Source: UBA2166 sp964463965 (GTDB lineage: Bacteria; Nitrospirota; Nitrospiria; Nitrospirales; UBA2166). Taken from it: a stretch of DNA of 64,000 bases. Under the pieces are notes generated by a model. The model saw nothing but the letters and a program-made list of their open reading frames with translations. It searched no databases and was not told the origin of the DNA. Position 1 is the stretch's first letter. The number at the start of each line of letters is the position of its first letter. This document shows, in pieces, positions 1-9,361 of this stretch. Location of the stretch: the NCBI GenBank assembly GCA_964463965.1, contig CAYXED010000008.1, positions 30,319 to 94,318 on the forward strand, read 5' to 3'. A program made the position numbers and the translations under genes.

Positions 1-473
1 ACGCCGTAGAGTGGATCTAAAATTATTGCGGCATTGACGTTTAGGGAAAATAGTACAGCTGTGGTTATTGTAGATTTTTCTTTGGCACGCCATGTAATTA
101 ATGCAGGATAATCGAGGCGATCAAGTAATGACATATTAAATGATGATAAATTAATGGTCATTTCACTAAAATCTTTTAGAAGTATTGGAGTACGTGTTTG
201 ATTTAAAAAGTTCCATTGATTTAGTAATGTTAATCTTGCAGCTTGAGCCGTTTTTGATTTTTCTGTAGTACGTATAAAACCTACCGGACCTAATCCTGAG
301 GGTTTCAATTGAGTGCTTTGGGCATTATTGGTAGTTGTTAGACTTGAAGATGTTTCTGGTTTAATTGTCCACCCTAGCCAAATACCAAAGCCCACTAAGG
401 TAATTAAGATTGTAATAATTACGTATTGAGTATTTTGTGGAGGCCATTCAATAGGGTTGTTTTTCTTCAACAT
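1..473 (-). CDS. Partial membrane protein resembling the periplasmic C39-like part of GspA/ExeA
   Basis: The reading frame is open from an ATG at 473 to the window edge, so the C-terminus is missing; an in-frame TAG lies about 30 bases upstream of the ATG. Residues 1-16 are polar. One membrane segment follows at about residues 17-34 (YVIITILITLVGFGIWLGW), then a Thr/Ser-rich linker. The rest fits the end of GspA/ExeA proteins, with a Leu-x-x-x-Trp stretch (LLNQWNF), later LLDRLDYPALITW, and a strand-rich region. In GspA this periplasmic region sits behind an AAA+ ATPase and helps secretin assembly. Here no ATPase precedes it, so it would be a stand-alone anchored domain. The family match is by eye and weak; the open frame itself is clear. 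Confidence 0.45.
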   Translation of the reverse strand, partial: MLKKNNPIEWPPQNTQYVIITILITLVGFGIWLGWTIKPETSSSLTTTNNAQSTQLKPSGLGPVGFIRTTEKSKTAQAARLTLLNQWNFLNQTRTPILLKDFSEMTINLSSFNMSLLDRLDYPALITWRAKEKSTITTAVLFSLNVNAAIILDPLYG

Positions 474-806
474 TTTCTGCGTTAAGTCAATAAATATTGG
501 CTATGTTTGTTGGTTATAGAGAATCTGCGCCAATGCTTTCGAAGTAGGGTATCTGTATGGTTTTGGGCGTGTTGTTTTGGTCATTAGGGATGTGTGGAAA
601 ATAAATCGCTGTTTGGTATGATGTAAACGAAAAGGTAATATAAAGCATTGGTTTTTGTAGGTTTTGAAGCAAAACTAGCATTTGGAGATAATTTGGCACA
701 GCGTATCTGGACTGTCAATATTTGTGATTCATTCTCATGTATCTTCTAATGACTAATATTTGCATGGTTGCTTGATGATTGTTTTAAGTACTTTTGGGGC
801 AGTGAT
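474..806. other. Divergent intergenic region
   Basis: This AT-rich stretch separates the minus-strand GspA-like gene from coaE. A 61-codon minus-strand frame inside it (514-699) has no recognisable features and I regard it as chance. The only signal seen is a candidate promoter close to coaE, listed separately. Confidence 0.4.
722..750 (+). promoter_or_regulatory. Candidate promoter for coaE-trxB-thiI
   Basis: TTGTGA (722-727) and TCTAAT (745-750) are separated by 17 bases, a good sigma-70-type arrangement ending 57 bases before the preferred coaE start. It is found by consensus only; in AT-rich DNA such matches occur by chance. Confidence 0.35.
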
Positions 807-1409
807 TTGATAAAAGTAGGCCTAACAGGGGGCATCGCTAGTGGTAAAAGCGTGGTGGCTCGTCTATTGGTAGATTGTGGAGCACACCTTATTGATGCAG
901 ATGTACTTGCCAAGGACGCCTTGAGTTATGGATCGGTAACTTGGGATAAGGTTATTCTTAATTTTGGTGAAACCATTTTAAATTCCCATGGCGAGATAGA
1001 TCGAAAGAAATTAGGAAAAATTGTATTTAAAGACTCAAAGAAGAGAGAGCAACTCAATTCAATCGTTCATCCATGGGTATATAGTGAGTATCAACGTATT
1101 GCAGATTCTGTTTCAAGAGACCATTCCTCTGGGATGCTAGTTTTTGATCTTCCTCTTCTATTTGAAAATAAACGGGAGGATTTATTTAAACATATTATCG
1201 TGGCTTATGTTGACAAACAGACCCAACTAAAACGGGTTATGAGTCGAGATGGGTTAAAACGTTCGGAAGCATTGGATCGTATTAATGCTCAGCTTCCGCT
1301 CTCACAAAAACGGCGTAATGCAGATTATGTATTGGACACACGTGTACCTCCTGGAGTATTGAGAAAAGAAGTTCGTGCAATATACAAGTCATTAACCTGC
1401 ATTGTTTAA
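807..1409 (+). CDS. coaE: Dephospho-CoA kinase
   Basis: Phosphorylates the ribose 3'-hydroxyl of dephospho-CoA with ATP, the last step of coenzyme A synthesis, in the cytoplasm. The protein begins MIKVGLTGG and carries the P-loop GGIASGKS at residues 8-15; DLPLLFE and the lid region with KRVMSRDGL follow as usual. I chose the TTG at 807 because it gives a 200-residue protein starting exactly where the family does, with GGGGC a few bases upstream. The frame stays open to another TTG at 768, which would add 13 non-conserved residues. trxB follows 38 bases after the stop on the same strand, and thiI follows that, so the three may be co-transcribed. Confidence 0.93.
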   Translation: MIKVGLTGGIASGKSVVARLLVDCGAHLIDADVLAKDALSYGSVTWDKVILNFGETILNSHGEIDRKKLGKIVFKDSKKREQLNSIVHPWVYSEYQRIADSVSRDHSSGMLVFDLPLLFENKREDLFKHIIVAYVDKQTQLKRVMSRDGLKRSEALDRINAQLPLSQKRRNADYVLDTRVPPGVLRKEVRAIYKSLTCIV

Positions 1410-1447
1410 AGCAGGTTGTATACAATATAGAGTTGGAGGAATTAAGA

Positions 1448-2368
1448 ATGCATAAAGTTGTTATTATTGGATCGGGTCCAGCTGGACTAACTGCTGCTTT
1501 GTATTGTGCTAGGGCCAATCTCTCTCCATTGCTTGTTGAAGGTCTCCAAGCTGGAGGTCAGCTCACTCTTACAACAGATGTTGAAAACTACCCTGGATTT
1601 CCAGAAGGCATTATGGGTCCAAAGCTTATGAAAGATATGAGGGAGCAGGCAGCACGTTTTGGGACGGAGTTTTTTTCTGGGGATGTTACTAATGTGGATC
1701 TGAAAAACTATCCATTAAAAATTACTATTGCAGATAAACCTGTTATTGAGACGGAGTCTTTAATAATAGCCACTGGAGCTACTGCTCTTATGCTTAATAT
1801 TGACTCAGAGCAAAGATATCTCGGAAATGGAGTTTCAACTTGTGCAACATGTGATGGTGCCTTCTTCAAAGGAAAACATCTTGTGGTTGTTGGAGGAGGA
1901 GATTCTGCAATGGAGGAGGGAACGTTTTTAACAAAATTTGCTTCTACCGTCACAGTTGTGCATCGACGAGATACTCTGCGGGCATCAAAGATTATGCAGG
2001 AACGAGCCTTTAAAAACCCACAGGTAAAATTTATTTGGGATTCAGCGGTGGAAGAAATATATGGTGATGGTATTGTTCAAGGTATAAAATTGCGTAATCT
2101 TAAAACTAATACTGTTTTAGAGCATCCTTGTGATGGAGTATTTATTGCGATCGGGCATACTCCAAATACTTCACTTTTTATTAATCAGCTTGAAATGGAT
2201 GAACAGGGCTACCTTCTAACGCATGATGGGACGAAGACTAATATTTCTGGAGTATTTGCTGCTGGAGATGTCCAGGATCATGTATATCGTCAGGCCGTGA
2301 CTGCTGCAGGCTCTGGATGCATGGCTGCAATTGATGTTGAACGTTTTCTGGAGCAAAAGGCCAATTAA
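1448..2368 (+). CDS. trxB: Thioredoxin reductase
   Basis: FAD- and NADPH-dependent flavoprotein that reduces thioredoxin in the cytoplasm. The N-terminal FAD site is GSGPAG (residues 8-13), the redox-active disulfide is CATC (132-135) followed by DG, the NADPH motif is GGGDSAMEEG, and the C-terminal second FAD motif is GVFAAGDV. The length, 306 residues, is standard. The start at 1448 is supported by a GGAGGA Shine-Dalgarno at 1435-1440; a TTG at 1433 overlaps that site and is unlikely. It lies between coaE and thiI with short gaps. Confidence 0.95.
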   Translation: MHKVVIIGSGPAGLTAALYCARANLSPLLVEGLQAGGQLTLTTDVENYPGFPEGIMGPKLMKDMREQAARFGTEFFSGDVTNVDLKNYPLKITIADKPVIETESLIIATGATALMLNIDSEQRYLGNGVSTCATCDGAFFKGKHLVVVGGGDSAMEEGTFLTKFASTVTVVHRRDTLRASKIMQERAFKNPQVKFIWDSAVEEIYGDGIVQGIKLRNLKTNTVLEHPCDGVFIAIGHTPNTSLFINQLEMDEQGYLLTHDGTKTNISGVFAAGDVQDHVYRQAVTAAGSGCMAAIDVERFLEQKAN

Positions 2369-2374
2369 CACCAA

Positions 2375-3559
2375 ATGTGGTGTGTCGTCGCCCACTATCA
2401 TGAATTAGCTTTAAAAGGACGTAATCGATCGGTTCTTGTCCGTCAGCTCGTCAATAATATTCGACGGGCAACTAATGATCTGGAGGTCGTTAGTGTTGAC
2501 TCGCTCCCTGGGCGAATTCTTTTAAGATTGCCAGAAGGAGTTGATTTACAATCTATATGGATAGTGCTTCAGGCCAGGATGGCCTCAGTTTTTGGTATTG
2601 CCAACTTTTCTCTCTCTTTATCTGCCCCTATAGAGCCAACAGGAGACCTTGAGGCTTTGAAAAGTGCTCTTGGAGAGGCTATATGCTCACAAAAGTTTAA
2701 ATCATTTCGTGTTACTACAAAACGGGCGGATAAACGTTTTCCAAAAACCTCTATGGACGTTAGTCGAGAGGTTGGAGGATATATTAAAAAAATTACTGAA
2801 GCTACCGTAGATCTTACGAGTCCTGACCTGACAATATATTTGGAGCTGTTAATTGAATCTGCGTATGCAGCCTTCACTAAAATTGCTGGACCGGGTGGAT
2901 TGACTGTTGGGATGAGCGGGAAGACTGTGTGTCTTCTTTCAGGCGGTATAGATTCTCCAGTTGCAGCCTACCGTATGATGAAACGTGGGTGCCGGCAGGT
3001 TTTTGTTCATTTTCATAGTCATCCATTTGTTAGTCGTGCTTCTCAAGAGAAAGCAGAGGATCTTGTCAGTACTCTTACAAAATATCAAAATCAATCTACG
3101 CTTTATCTTGTGCCATTTGGTGAAATCCAAAGAAAGATTATTTTGAGTGTTCCTGCGCCGCTTCGAATCATTTTTTATCGACGGTATATGATTAGGATTG
3201 CTGAGCAGATTGGACGTCGACACCGAGCATGGGCATTAGTAACAGGAGATAGTCTTGGACAGGTTGCTTCACAAGTTCCAGACAATCTCACCGTAATTGA
3301 GGATGCGGCTGAATTGCCTCTTCTTAGGCCTCTGATCTCAATGGATAAAATTGAAATTATTGAGCAGGCGCGGTCTATCCAAACTTATGAAACTTCAATT
3401 ATCCCAGATCAAGATTGCTGTACGTTATTTATGCCTGCACACCCTAAAATTCGACCTACTATTGATGAGATACGCCTTCTTGAAAAAGGTCTTGATACTG
3501 AATTACTTATCCAAGAAGGCCTTCAAGGCGCAAGAAAACAAGTCTTCAAATTTCCTTAG
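2375..3559 (+). CDS. thiI: tRNA 4-thiouridine synthase ThiI, short form without rhodanese domain
   Basis: Adenylates U8 of tRNA and replaces its oxygen with sulfur; in some bacteria ThiI also passes sulfur to the thiamine thiazole pathway. The N-terminal ferredoxin-like/THUMP part (about residues 1-170) includes YHELALKGRNR; the PP-loop ATP site SGGIDSP is at residues 189-195, and the family block ALVTGDSLGQVASQ follows. At 394 residues it lacks the C-terminal rhodanese domain and its cysteine seen in the E. coli enzyme, so it probably receives sulfur from a separate carrier. It starts 6 bases after trxB. The N-terminus is a few residues shorter than usual. Confidence 0.92.
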   Translation: MWCVVAHYHELALKGRNRSVLVRQLVNNIRRATNDLEVVSVDSLPGRILLRLPEGVDLQSIWIVLQARMASVFGIANFSLSLSAPIEPTGDLEALKSALGEAICSQKFKSFRVTTKRADKRFPKTSMDVSREVGGYIKKITEATVDLTSPDLTIYLELLIESAYAAFTKIAGPGGLTVGMSGKTVCLLSGGIDSPVAAYRMMKRGCRQVFVHFHSHPFVSRASQEKAEDLVSTLTKYQNQSTLYLVPFGEIQRKIILSVPAPLRIIFYRRYMIRIAEQIGRRHRAWALVTGDSLGQVASQVPDNLTVIEDAAELPLLRPLISMDKIEIIEQARSIQTYETSIIPDQDCCTLFMPAHPKIRPTIDEIRLLEKGLDTELLIQEGLQGARKQVFKFP

Positions 3560-3703
3560 AATAGTTCCGTTTTAAATCCCTTGTGGATGAGGTGACGTTG
3601 AGAAATTTGATCCGATGTAGTGTGTTACTATGAGGAAGATGCGTCGATTGGCATAAAGTTTTTGATATTTGCTGCGCGCGCTTATTAGGAATAACCCACT
3701 TTT

Positions 3704-4648
3704 ATGACGTTTACTGCTCGTATTAAGCGTAAAGCTCATGCGCTTGGTTTTGATCAAGTAGGAGTGAGTCAGGTTGATGCGGCTATAGAACAAAATCAAA
3801 ACGAAAAGCTTCGTGAGTGGCTGAGGCGGGGTTTTCACGGAGATATGCACTGGATGGAGAAAACTTGTGATAAGCGAGGGAATATTCAAAAAGTATTTTC
3901 TGGTGTGAGGTCAGTGGTATCTGTAGCAATGAATTACTATACGGAGTATCTTCCTGATGAAAGAAAAGGTAAGGGACGGATTGCTCGATATGCTTGGGGT
4001 GATGATTATCACGATCTTATAAATAGTCGCTTACGGACACTTTCGACTTGGATTGATGCTGAAGCATCAAAAGAAGGTTTGAATTGTCATTGTTTAGCAT
4101 ATGTAGATACGGGGCCAATTCTTGAAAAAGCATGGGCGCAGCGTTCGGGAATAGGGTGGATTGGAAAACACTCAAACTTGGTTTCTTCAGAGTATGGGTC
4201 TTGGTTGCTTTTGGGAGAAGTGTTAGTTAGTGCTGATTTAGAGCCAGATGCGCCGGCTCTTGATCAGTGTGGATCGTGTCGGTTGTGCATTGAGGTTTGC
4301 CCTACTGATGCAATACCAGAGCCCTATGTGCTTGATGCAACTAAATGCATAGCTTATTTAACTATTGAACATCGTGGTTCAATTCCATCCATGTTTCATT
4401 CTGACATTGGAAACCGGATATTTGGATGTGATGATTGTTTGGATATTTGCCCGTATAACGAATATGTCACTTCAACGAAGGAGTTAGCTTTTACGCCTAG
4501 GTCTTATGCGTTAAGTCCTGATCTTGAGGAGCTTGGAGACCAAACAGAATTAGAGTTTCAAGAGGTATTTAGAAGAAGTCCTTTGAAAAGGGCAAAGTAT
4601 GATGGGTTGCAACGCAACATAAAAATTTCAAAAAATAATAGTAAGTGA
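3704..4648 (+). CDS. queG: Epoxyqueuosine reductase
   Basis: Cobalamin- and iron-sulfur-dependent enzyme that reduces epoxyqueuosine to queuosine in tRNA anticodons. Two ferredoxin-type 4Fe-4S motifs are visible: CGSCRLCIEVCP at about residue 189 and a second CxxCxxxCP (CDDCLDICP) about 55 residues later. The N-terminal domain carries the family block around VDTGPILEKAWAQRSGIGWIG. The 314-residue length is close to the short bacterial form without the extra C-terminal HEAT region. Its TGA overlaps the GTG start option of queE, so two queuosine genes are coupled. The 144 bases upstream show no clear promoter. Confidence 0.93.
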   Translation: MTFTARIKRKAHALGFDQVGVSQVDAAIEQNQNEKLREWLRRGFHGDMHWMEKTCDKRGNIQKVFSGVRSVVSVAMNYYTEYLPDERKGKGRIARYAWGDDYHDLINSRLRTLSTWIDAEASKEGLNCHCLAYVDTGPILEKAWAQRSGIGWIGKHSNLVSSEYGSWLLLGEVLVSADLEPDAPALDQCGSCRLCIEVCPTDAIPEPYVLDATKCIAYLTIEHRGSIPSMFHSDIGNRIFGCDDCLDICPYNEYVTSTKELAFTPRSYALSPDLEELGDQTELEFQEVFRRSPLKRAKYDGLQRNIKISKNNSK

Positions 4649-4653
4649 GCTTT

Positions 4654-5301
4654 ATGGAAGGTATCCTTCAGGTCTCTGAGATTTATAAAAGTATTCAAGG
4701 AGAGTCAACTTATGCTGGCCTTCCCTGTGTTTTTGTTAGGCTGACTGGTTGTTCGCTGCGATGCTCATGGTGTGATACGACCCATGCTTTTCATGGAGGG
4801 TCTGCCATGACAATCCAGCAAATTTCCCAGAATATAAGTACCTATAATACGTCTTTAATCGAAATTACCGGAGGAGAACCTCTTGACCAGCCTGAAGCAA
4901 TTCCACTCGTTAAGTTTTTATGTGATCAGGGGTATGATGTTCTTGTTGAGACAAGTGGGGCAATTGACATTACACCATTGGACTCTAAAGCACATATTAT
5001 TTTAGATCTGAAATGTCCCGGAAGTCATATGACCAGTCGAATGGAATGGAATAATCTAATGCATCTTAAGCCAAAGGATCAGGTGAAGTTTGTAATTTTA
5101 AATCGTTTTGACTATGAATGGGCACTGTCGATAATAAGTAAATATGCTTTAAATGATTTGTGCGAAATTTTATTTGCACCTGTTTTTGGAGAATTAGATC
5201 CAAAGGTTTTATGTGAGTGGGTATTGGGAGATAGCTTGCAAGTACGAGTACAGTTGCAACTTCATAAGTTTATCTGGGATTCCAATGCTCATGGTGTTTA
5301 A
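4654..5301 (+). CDS. queE: 7-carboxy-7-deazaguanine synthase
   Basis: Radical SAM enzyme converting 6-carboxy-tetrahydropterin to 7-carboxy-7-deazaguanine, an early step of queuosine precursor synthesis. The cluster motif CSLRCSWCDT (CxxxCxxC) sits near residue 30, preceded by the family's EIYKSIQGEST; EITGGEPL is the GGE SAM-binding motif. I prefer the ATG at 4654; a GTG at 4645 overlaps the queG stop and would add MSF only. queC, queD and queF are not in the window. Confidence 0.93.
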   Translation: MEGILQVSEIYKSIQGESTYAGLPCVFVRLTGCSLRCSWCDTTHAFHGGSAMTIQQISQNISTYNTSLIEITGGEPLDQPEAIPLVKFLCDQGYDVLVETSGAIDITPLDSKAHIILDLKCPGSHMTSRMEWNNLMHLKPKDQVKFVILNRFDYEWALSIISKYALNDLCEILFAPVFGELDPKVLCEWVLGDSLQVRVQLQLHKFIWDSNAHGV

Positions 5302-5366
5302 AAACTCTATCTGTTAGAGGATATTGTATTTACATAGCTAATATGTGCACATAGGAGGATATTTAA

Positions 5367-6884
5367 GTGGCAACTAATATTAAGATCAAAGCTGGCTTTA
5401 TTGAAGAACAATCAACAGAGGCAGTGGTTCTTATGCGTTATCAGGATGATACCAAGCTTGAAGAAAGCCTTTTCAGGCTTAATCAGAAAATAAATGGTCG
5501 CTTGCGGTTGTATATGAGAAGTGGAGAATTTGAAGGGAAGCAGAATCAAGTTTCCATCTTACATATGACTGGGGAAGTAAAACCAAGACGTATTATTTTT
5601 GTTGGTCTTGGAAAGAGACCTTCCATGTCCTTAGACTTGCTACGACAGGCAATGGGAACTGTTAGTAAATCGATTCGATCTCTTGGACTTACATCATTTA
5701 CGATAATGATTTCTGACAGGTCTGTCGCGTCGGCAACGCTTGAAGAAACAAGTCAGGCAGTAATCGAGGGGTGTCTTCTCGGACTCTATCAGTTTTTATA
5801 TTATCGGCGGAAAGATCCTACAAAGATTCACACTATGCGGAATATCACCCTCCTAGTAGAGGATGTAAAAAAACTTCCTATGGTTCGCATAGGCGCTGGG
5901 CGCGGAGAAGTTATTTCTGATGCTGTAAATTCTGTGCGTGATCTTTGTAATCATCCTTCTAACGTTGTCACGCCTACAACGTTAGCTGCAGAAGCTAGGG
6001 AAATTTCAAAGTTAAAAGGTGTGAGATGCACTGTTTTAGATAAGGTGAAGGCAAAGAAACTTGGAATGGGTGCATATCTTGGTGTAGCAAAAGGCAGCCA
6101 TGAAGCGCCTCAATTTATAGTGCTTGAGTATTTTGCTTCCACAAAACGATCTAAACCTATAGTCCTAGTTGGAAAGGCAGTAACATTTGACACCGGAGGT
6201 ATTTCTTTAAAGCCTGCTGACAATATGGAGCGGATGAAAGCTGATATGACTGGAGGTGCCATAGTCCTTCAATCCATACGCGCAGCTGCACGCCTTAAAC
6301 TTCCAATTAATTTGGTTGCCATTGTTCCTGCTACGGAAAATATGCCAGGTGGTCAAGCAACTAAGCCAGGGGATATTCTGACAAGTTTGTCAGGAAAAAC
6401 AATTGAAGTCCTTAATACAGATGCAGAAGGCCGTCTAATTTTAGCGGATGGACTTGCCTATGCGTCTCGCTATAAGCCTGCTGTGGTCATTGATGTTGCG
6501 ACACTCACAGGAGCTGTTTTTGTAGCATTGGGAAAACACGCTATTGGTTTGCTGGGAAATGACGATAGGCTTATTGAAAGAGTCAAAAAACTTGGCGATC
6601 GTGTTGGAGAGCGGGTTTGGCAGCTTCCCCTCTGGGATGAGTATAAGGAACAAGTTAAAAGTGATGTTGCAGATGTTCGTAATATTGGTGGTCGAGGGGG
6701 AGGAACAATTACTGCTGCTGCTTTCTTAAGTCACTTTGTAGGAGATTACCCATGGGTGCATCTTGATATTGCAGGAACAGATTGGGGGGAAGCTCCTCGA
6801 GCGTATATTCCTAAAGGGCCTACGGCAATTGGTGCACGTTTAGTTATTGAATTAATTCGTGACTTAGCGTTAAAAAAAATTTGA
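5367..6884 (+). CDS. pepA: Cytosol (leucyl) aminopeptidase, M17 family
   Basis: Two-metal aminopeptidase releasing N-terminal residues from peptides; cytoplasmic, usually hexameric. The catalytic C-terminal domain shows the metal-binding segments VGKAVTFDTGG and KADMTGGA and the signature NTDAEGR at about residues 350-356. The N-terminal macro-like domain covers roughly the first 170 residues. The length of 505 residues is typical. GTG start with a strong AGGAGGA at 5353-5359. It stands between queE and nagZ with gaps of 65 and 76 bases. Confidence 0.95.
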   Translation: MATNIKIKAGFIEEQSTEAVVLMRYQDDTKLEESLFRLNQKINGRLRLYMRSGEFEGKQNQVSILHMTGEVKPRRIIFVGLGKRPSMSLDLLRQAMGTVSKSIRSLGLTSFTIMISDRSVASATLEETSQAVIEGCLLGLYQFLYYRRKDPTKIHTMRNITLLVEDVKKLPMVRIGAGRGEVISDAVNSVRDLCNHPSNVVTPTTLAAEAREISKLKGVRCTVLDKVKAKKLGMGAYLGVAKGSHEAPQFIVLEYFASTKRSKPIVLVGKAVTFDTGGISLKPADNMERMKADMTGGAIVLQSIRAAARLKLPINLVAIVPATENMPGGQATKPGDILTSLSGKTIEVLNTDAEGRLILADGLAYASRYKPAVVIDVATLTGAVFVALGKHAIGLLGNDDRLIERVKKLGDRVGERVWQLPLWDEYKEQVKSDVADVRNIGGRGGGTITAAAFLSHFVGDYPWVHLDIAGTDWGEAPRAYIPKGPTAIGARLVIELIRDLALKKI

Positions 6885-6960
6885 AATTTACGATTGTGGC
6901 TTGTCCATTCTAATGTTTAAGTTTTTGTGCTGATACTCATTGTGAGTTCTTTGTGTTCTG

Positions 6961-8037
6961 ATGACTTTACGAGAAAAAATTGGGCAGTTGTTCATTCTTG
7001 GGTTTCAAGGAACCTCTGTTTCAAAGGAGTTTTCCCATCTCCTTGCATTCTATAAACCAGCTGGGGTGATACTTTTTTCACGTAACCTTGATAATCCTTT
7101 TCAAGCTGCAACTCTTGCAAACGAACTTCAATCATATGCTTCTCAGGTTCCGCTATGGATATCGATTGATCATGAAGGGGGTAGTGTTTTTCGACTTCCA
7201 AATGGACTTACTCCTTTACCGAGTAGTGGGGAGCTTGGACGAAGAAACTCAGCAGAACTTGTTTCATCCGTGGCTACTATTGGAGCACGAGAGCTTAATG
7301 CAATTGGGGTAAATCTTAACTATGCCCCTGTGCTTGATTTAAATACAAATCCCAGTAACCCTATCATTGGTGAGAGAAGTTTTGGTGTTGATCTCGATAT
7401 TGTCGTTCGTTTTTGTCGTGAAACCATTACAGCTTATGAGAAAAATAGAATTTTGGCATGTGGGAAGCATTTTCCTGGACATGGGGATACTAATACAGAT
7501 TCTCATTTACAGCTTCCTGTGATACTACACTCTGTTAAACAGCTTCATGCACGTGAATTGCAGCCATTTGTTCAGCTTATTGGACAAAACCTTTCGGCAA
7601 TGATGACTGCACATGTGAAGTATAGTTTCTTAGACCCTGTTTATCCAGCGAGTCTGTCGTACCCAATTCAAACTGAGCTTCTTCGTAACCAACTCCAATT
7701 TAAAGGGTTAATTTTTAGTGATGATCTTGAAATGGCTGGAGTCACTAATCATGTTAATCTTTTAGATGCAGTGCTACTTGCAGTAGAAGCGGGGACAGAC
7801 CATCTTCTCATTTGTCACACTGAAACTCAGCAAATAGGAGCTATGGAAAAACTTTATAAGGCTGTTGTTGATCAACATATTGCTGAATCTCGGATCGATG
7901 AATCACTTGACCGTATCATGCGATATAAAGAAAAATATCTCATGCCCTATACTCCAGTTGATCCTCATAAGGTAAATGATTGTGTTGGGCTATCTTCACA
8001 TCGACAGATTGTTGAAACTGTAACTAAAACTTCGTGA
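6961..8037 (+). CDS. nagZ: Beta-N-acetylhexosaminidase, glycoside hydrolase family 3
   Basis: Removes N-acetylglucosamine from 1,6-anhydromuropeptides during peptidoglycan recycling; cytoplasmic in known cases, and no signal peptide is seen here. The GH3 core is complete: the segment KHFPGHGDTNTDSH carries the catalytic His/Asp loop, and FSDDLEMAG carries the nucleophile Asp. 358 residues, the usual single-domain NagZ size. No clear Shine-Dalgarno precedes the ATG. The stop overlaps a GTG of the following transporter gene, so the pair is probably translated together. That neighbour could be a sugar or muropeptide transporter, but this is inference. Confidence 0.92.
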   Translation: MTLREKIGQLFILGFQGTSVSKEFSHLLAFYKPAGVILFSRNLDNPFQAATLANELQSYASQVPLWISIDHEGGSVFRLPNGLTPLPSSGELGRRNSAELVSSVATIGARELNAIGVNLNYAPVLDLNTNPSNPIIGERSFGVDLDIVVRFCRETITAYEKNRILACGKHFPGHGDTNTDSHLQLPVILHSVKQLHARELQPFVQLIGQNLSAMMTAHVKYSFLDPVYPASLSYPIQTELLRNQLQFKGLIFSDDLEMAGVTNHVNLLDAVLLAVEAGTDHLLICHTETQQIGAMEKLYKAVVDQHIAESRIDESLDRIMRYKEKYLMPYTPVDPHKVNDCVGLSSHRQIVETVTKTS

Positions 8038-8042
8038 TTTCA

Positions 8043-9347
8043 ATGTTACTCCCACGTGATACACCTCAAGCTAGTGGTTTTGATAAGTCTTCTCGACGAG
8101 AGATACTAGCGTGGTGTTTTTTTGATTTTGCAAACTCCTCTTTTGCAATTCTAATTCTTACGCTTGGGTATAGTGTTTATTTTGTTAAAGTTGTTGCAAG
8201 CACATCAAACTACAATCCGGAGCAGCTCTGGAGTTGGGGTTATGCCTGTTCGATGTTTTTTGTTGCCTTGTCTGGGCCGCTTCTTGGAGCAGTGACTGAT
8301 GTTACTGCTACAAAAAAACTCTGGCTTGGGTGGTGTACCGCTCTTTGCATTGTCAGTACTGCCAGTCTTTTTTTTGTTCTCCCTGGGGATATCTGGTTTG
8401 GACTCATTGTCTTTGCTTTAGCTAATATTGGATTTGATCTTGGCTTTATGCTCTACAGCGCATTCCTCGTCGAGATTTCAAGCCGGTCAAATATGGGTAG
8501 AATTTCTGGCTATGGATGGAGCTTTGGATATCTTGGAGGGCTCATTTCCCTATTATTAGCTTATCCATTACTTGTTGGAGGATTTGATGAAGGGAATCGA
8601 CTCAATTATCGGCTAAGCTTTGTATTAACTGCAGTATTTTTTTTCATAGCAAGTATTCCAACTTTTTTATATTTGCGTGAACGTGCTGTTCCTCGTGTGC
8701 TCCAAAGAGACCAATCTCTTTTGACTCTTGGATTTAAGCAACTTAAGCAAACATATACTGAAATTAGGCGTTTCAAGGAACTCCTGAAATATTTGGGTGC
8801 TTACCTTATTTACACAGATGGTATAAATACGGTAATTCTTTTCGCAGGAATTTTTGCTACTCAAGTCCTTGGTTTTACCCCTGCAGACTTGATTGTTTAT
8901 TTCCTGTGTGTACAGGTTTCTGCAGGTATTGGTGCGTATATTTCTGGAAGTCTTGTTGATCATTTTGGCCCACGAAAAATTATTCTATTTACACTTGTCG
9001 TATGGATTGGAATATCTATTTCAGCATATTTTGTTAACACTGCGGAGCAATTTTATTTTTTGGGTATGGTGGCGGGTATGGCTTTAGGATCGAACCAATC
9101 TGCAAGTCGAGCGCTAATTGGATATTTTACGCCAAAAGAAAAAATTGGGGAATTTTTTGGATTTTTTGCTGTTAGTGGAAAAGTTGCAGCAATCATTGGA
9201 CCTTTAATATATGGTCAGATTACTGCTTTTGCTGGTAATCAGCGACCAGCAGCCCTTTCCATGGCGATTTTTTTTCTAATTGGAATGCTAGTATTGTTTC
9301 AAATAAGTGAGCGTGATGGAATAAAAGCTGCACATCCTACTACCTAA
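8043..9347 (+). CDS. MFS transporter, UMF1 (Atg22-like) family
   Basis: Polytopic inner-membrane protein with about twelve hydrophobic segments over 434 residues. The opening segment WCFFDFANSSFAILILTLGY contains the DFANS signature of the UMF1/Atg22 branch of the major facilitator superfamily. The central loop between the two six-helix halves lies near RERAVPRVLQRDQS. Substrates are poorly known in bacteria; efflux or uptake of amino acids has been suggested for relatives. A GTG at 8034 overlaps the nagZ stop; ATG 8043 is the more likely start. Confidence 0.85.
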   Translation: MLLPRDTPQASGFDKSSRREILAWCFFDFANSSFAILILTLGYSVYFVKVVASTSNYNPEQLWSWGYACSMFFVALSGPLLGAVTDVTATKKLWLGWCTALCIVSTASLFFVLPGDIWFGLIVFALANIGFDLGFMLYSAFLVEISSRSNMGRISGYGWSFGYLGGLISLLLAYPLLVGGFDEGNRLNYRLSFVLTAVFFFIASIPTFLYLRERAVPRVLQRDQSLLTLGFKQLKQTYTEIRRFKELLKYLGAYLIYTDGINTVILFAGIFATQVLGFTPADLIVYFLCVQVSAGIGAYISGSLVDHFGPRKIILFTLVVWIGISISAYFVNTAEQFYFLGMVAGMALGSNQSASRALIGYFTPKEKIGEFFGFFAVSGKVAAIIGPLIYGQITAFAGNQRPAALSMAIFFLIGMLVLFQISERDGIKAAHPTT

Positions 9348-9361
9348 AATATCTGAATACT

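Noticed and set aside
514..699. 61-codon minus-strand frame between the first gene and coaE
   Set aside because: No ribosome site, no domain or membrane pattern, and AT-rich composition; fits chance.
704..720. Possible sigma-54 site (TTGGCACAG...) before coaE
   Set aside because: The GC element is absent at the required distance from GG.
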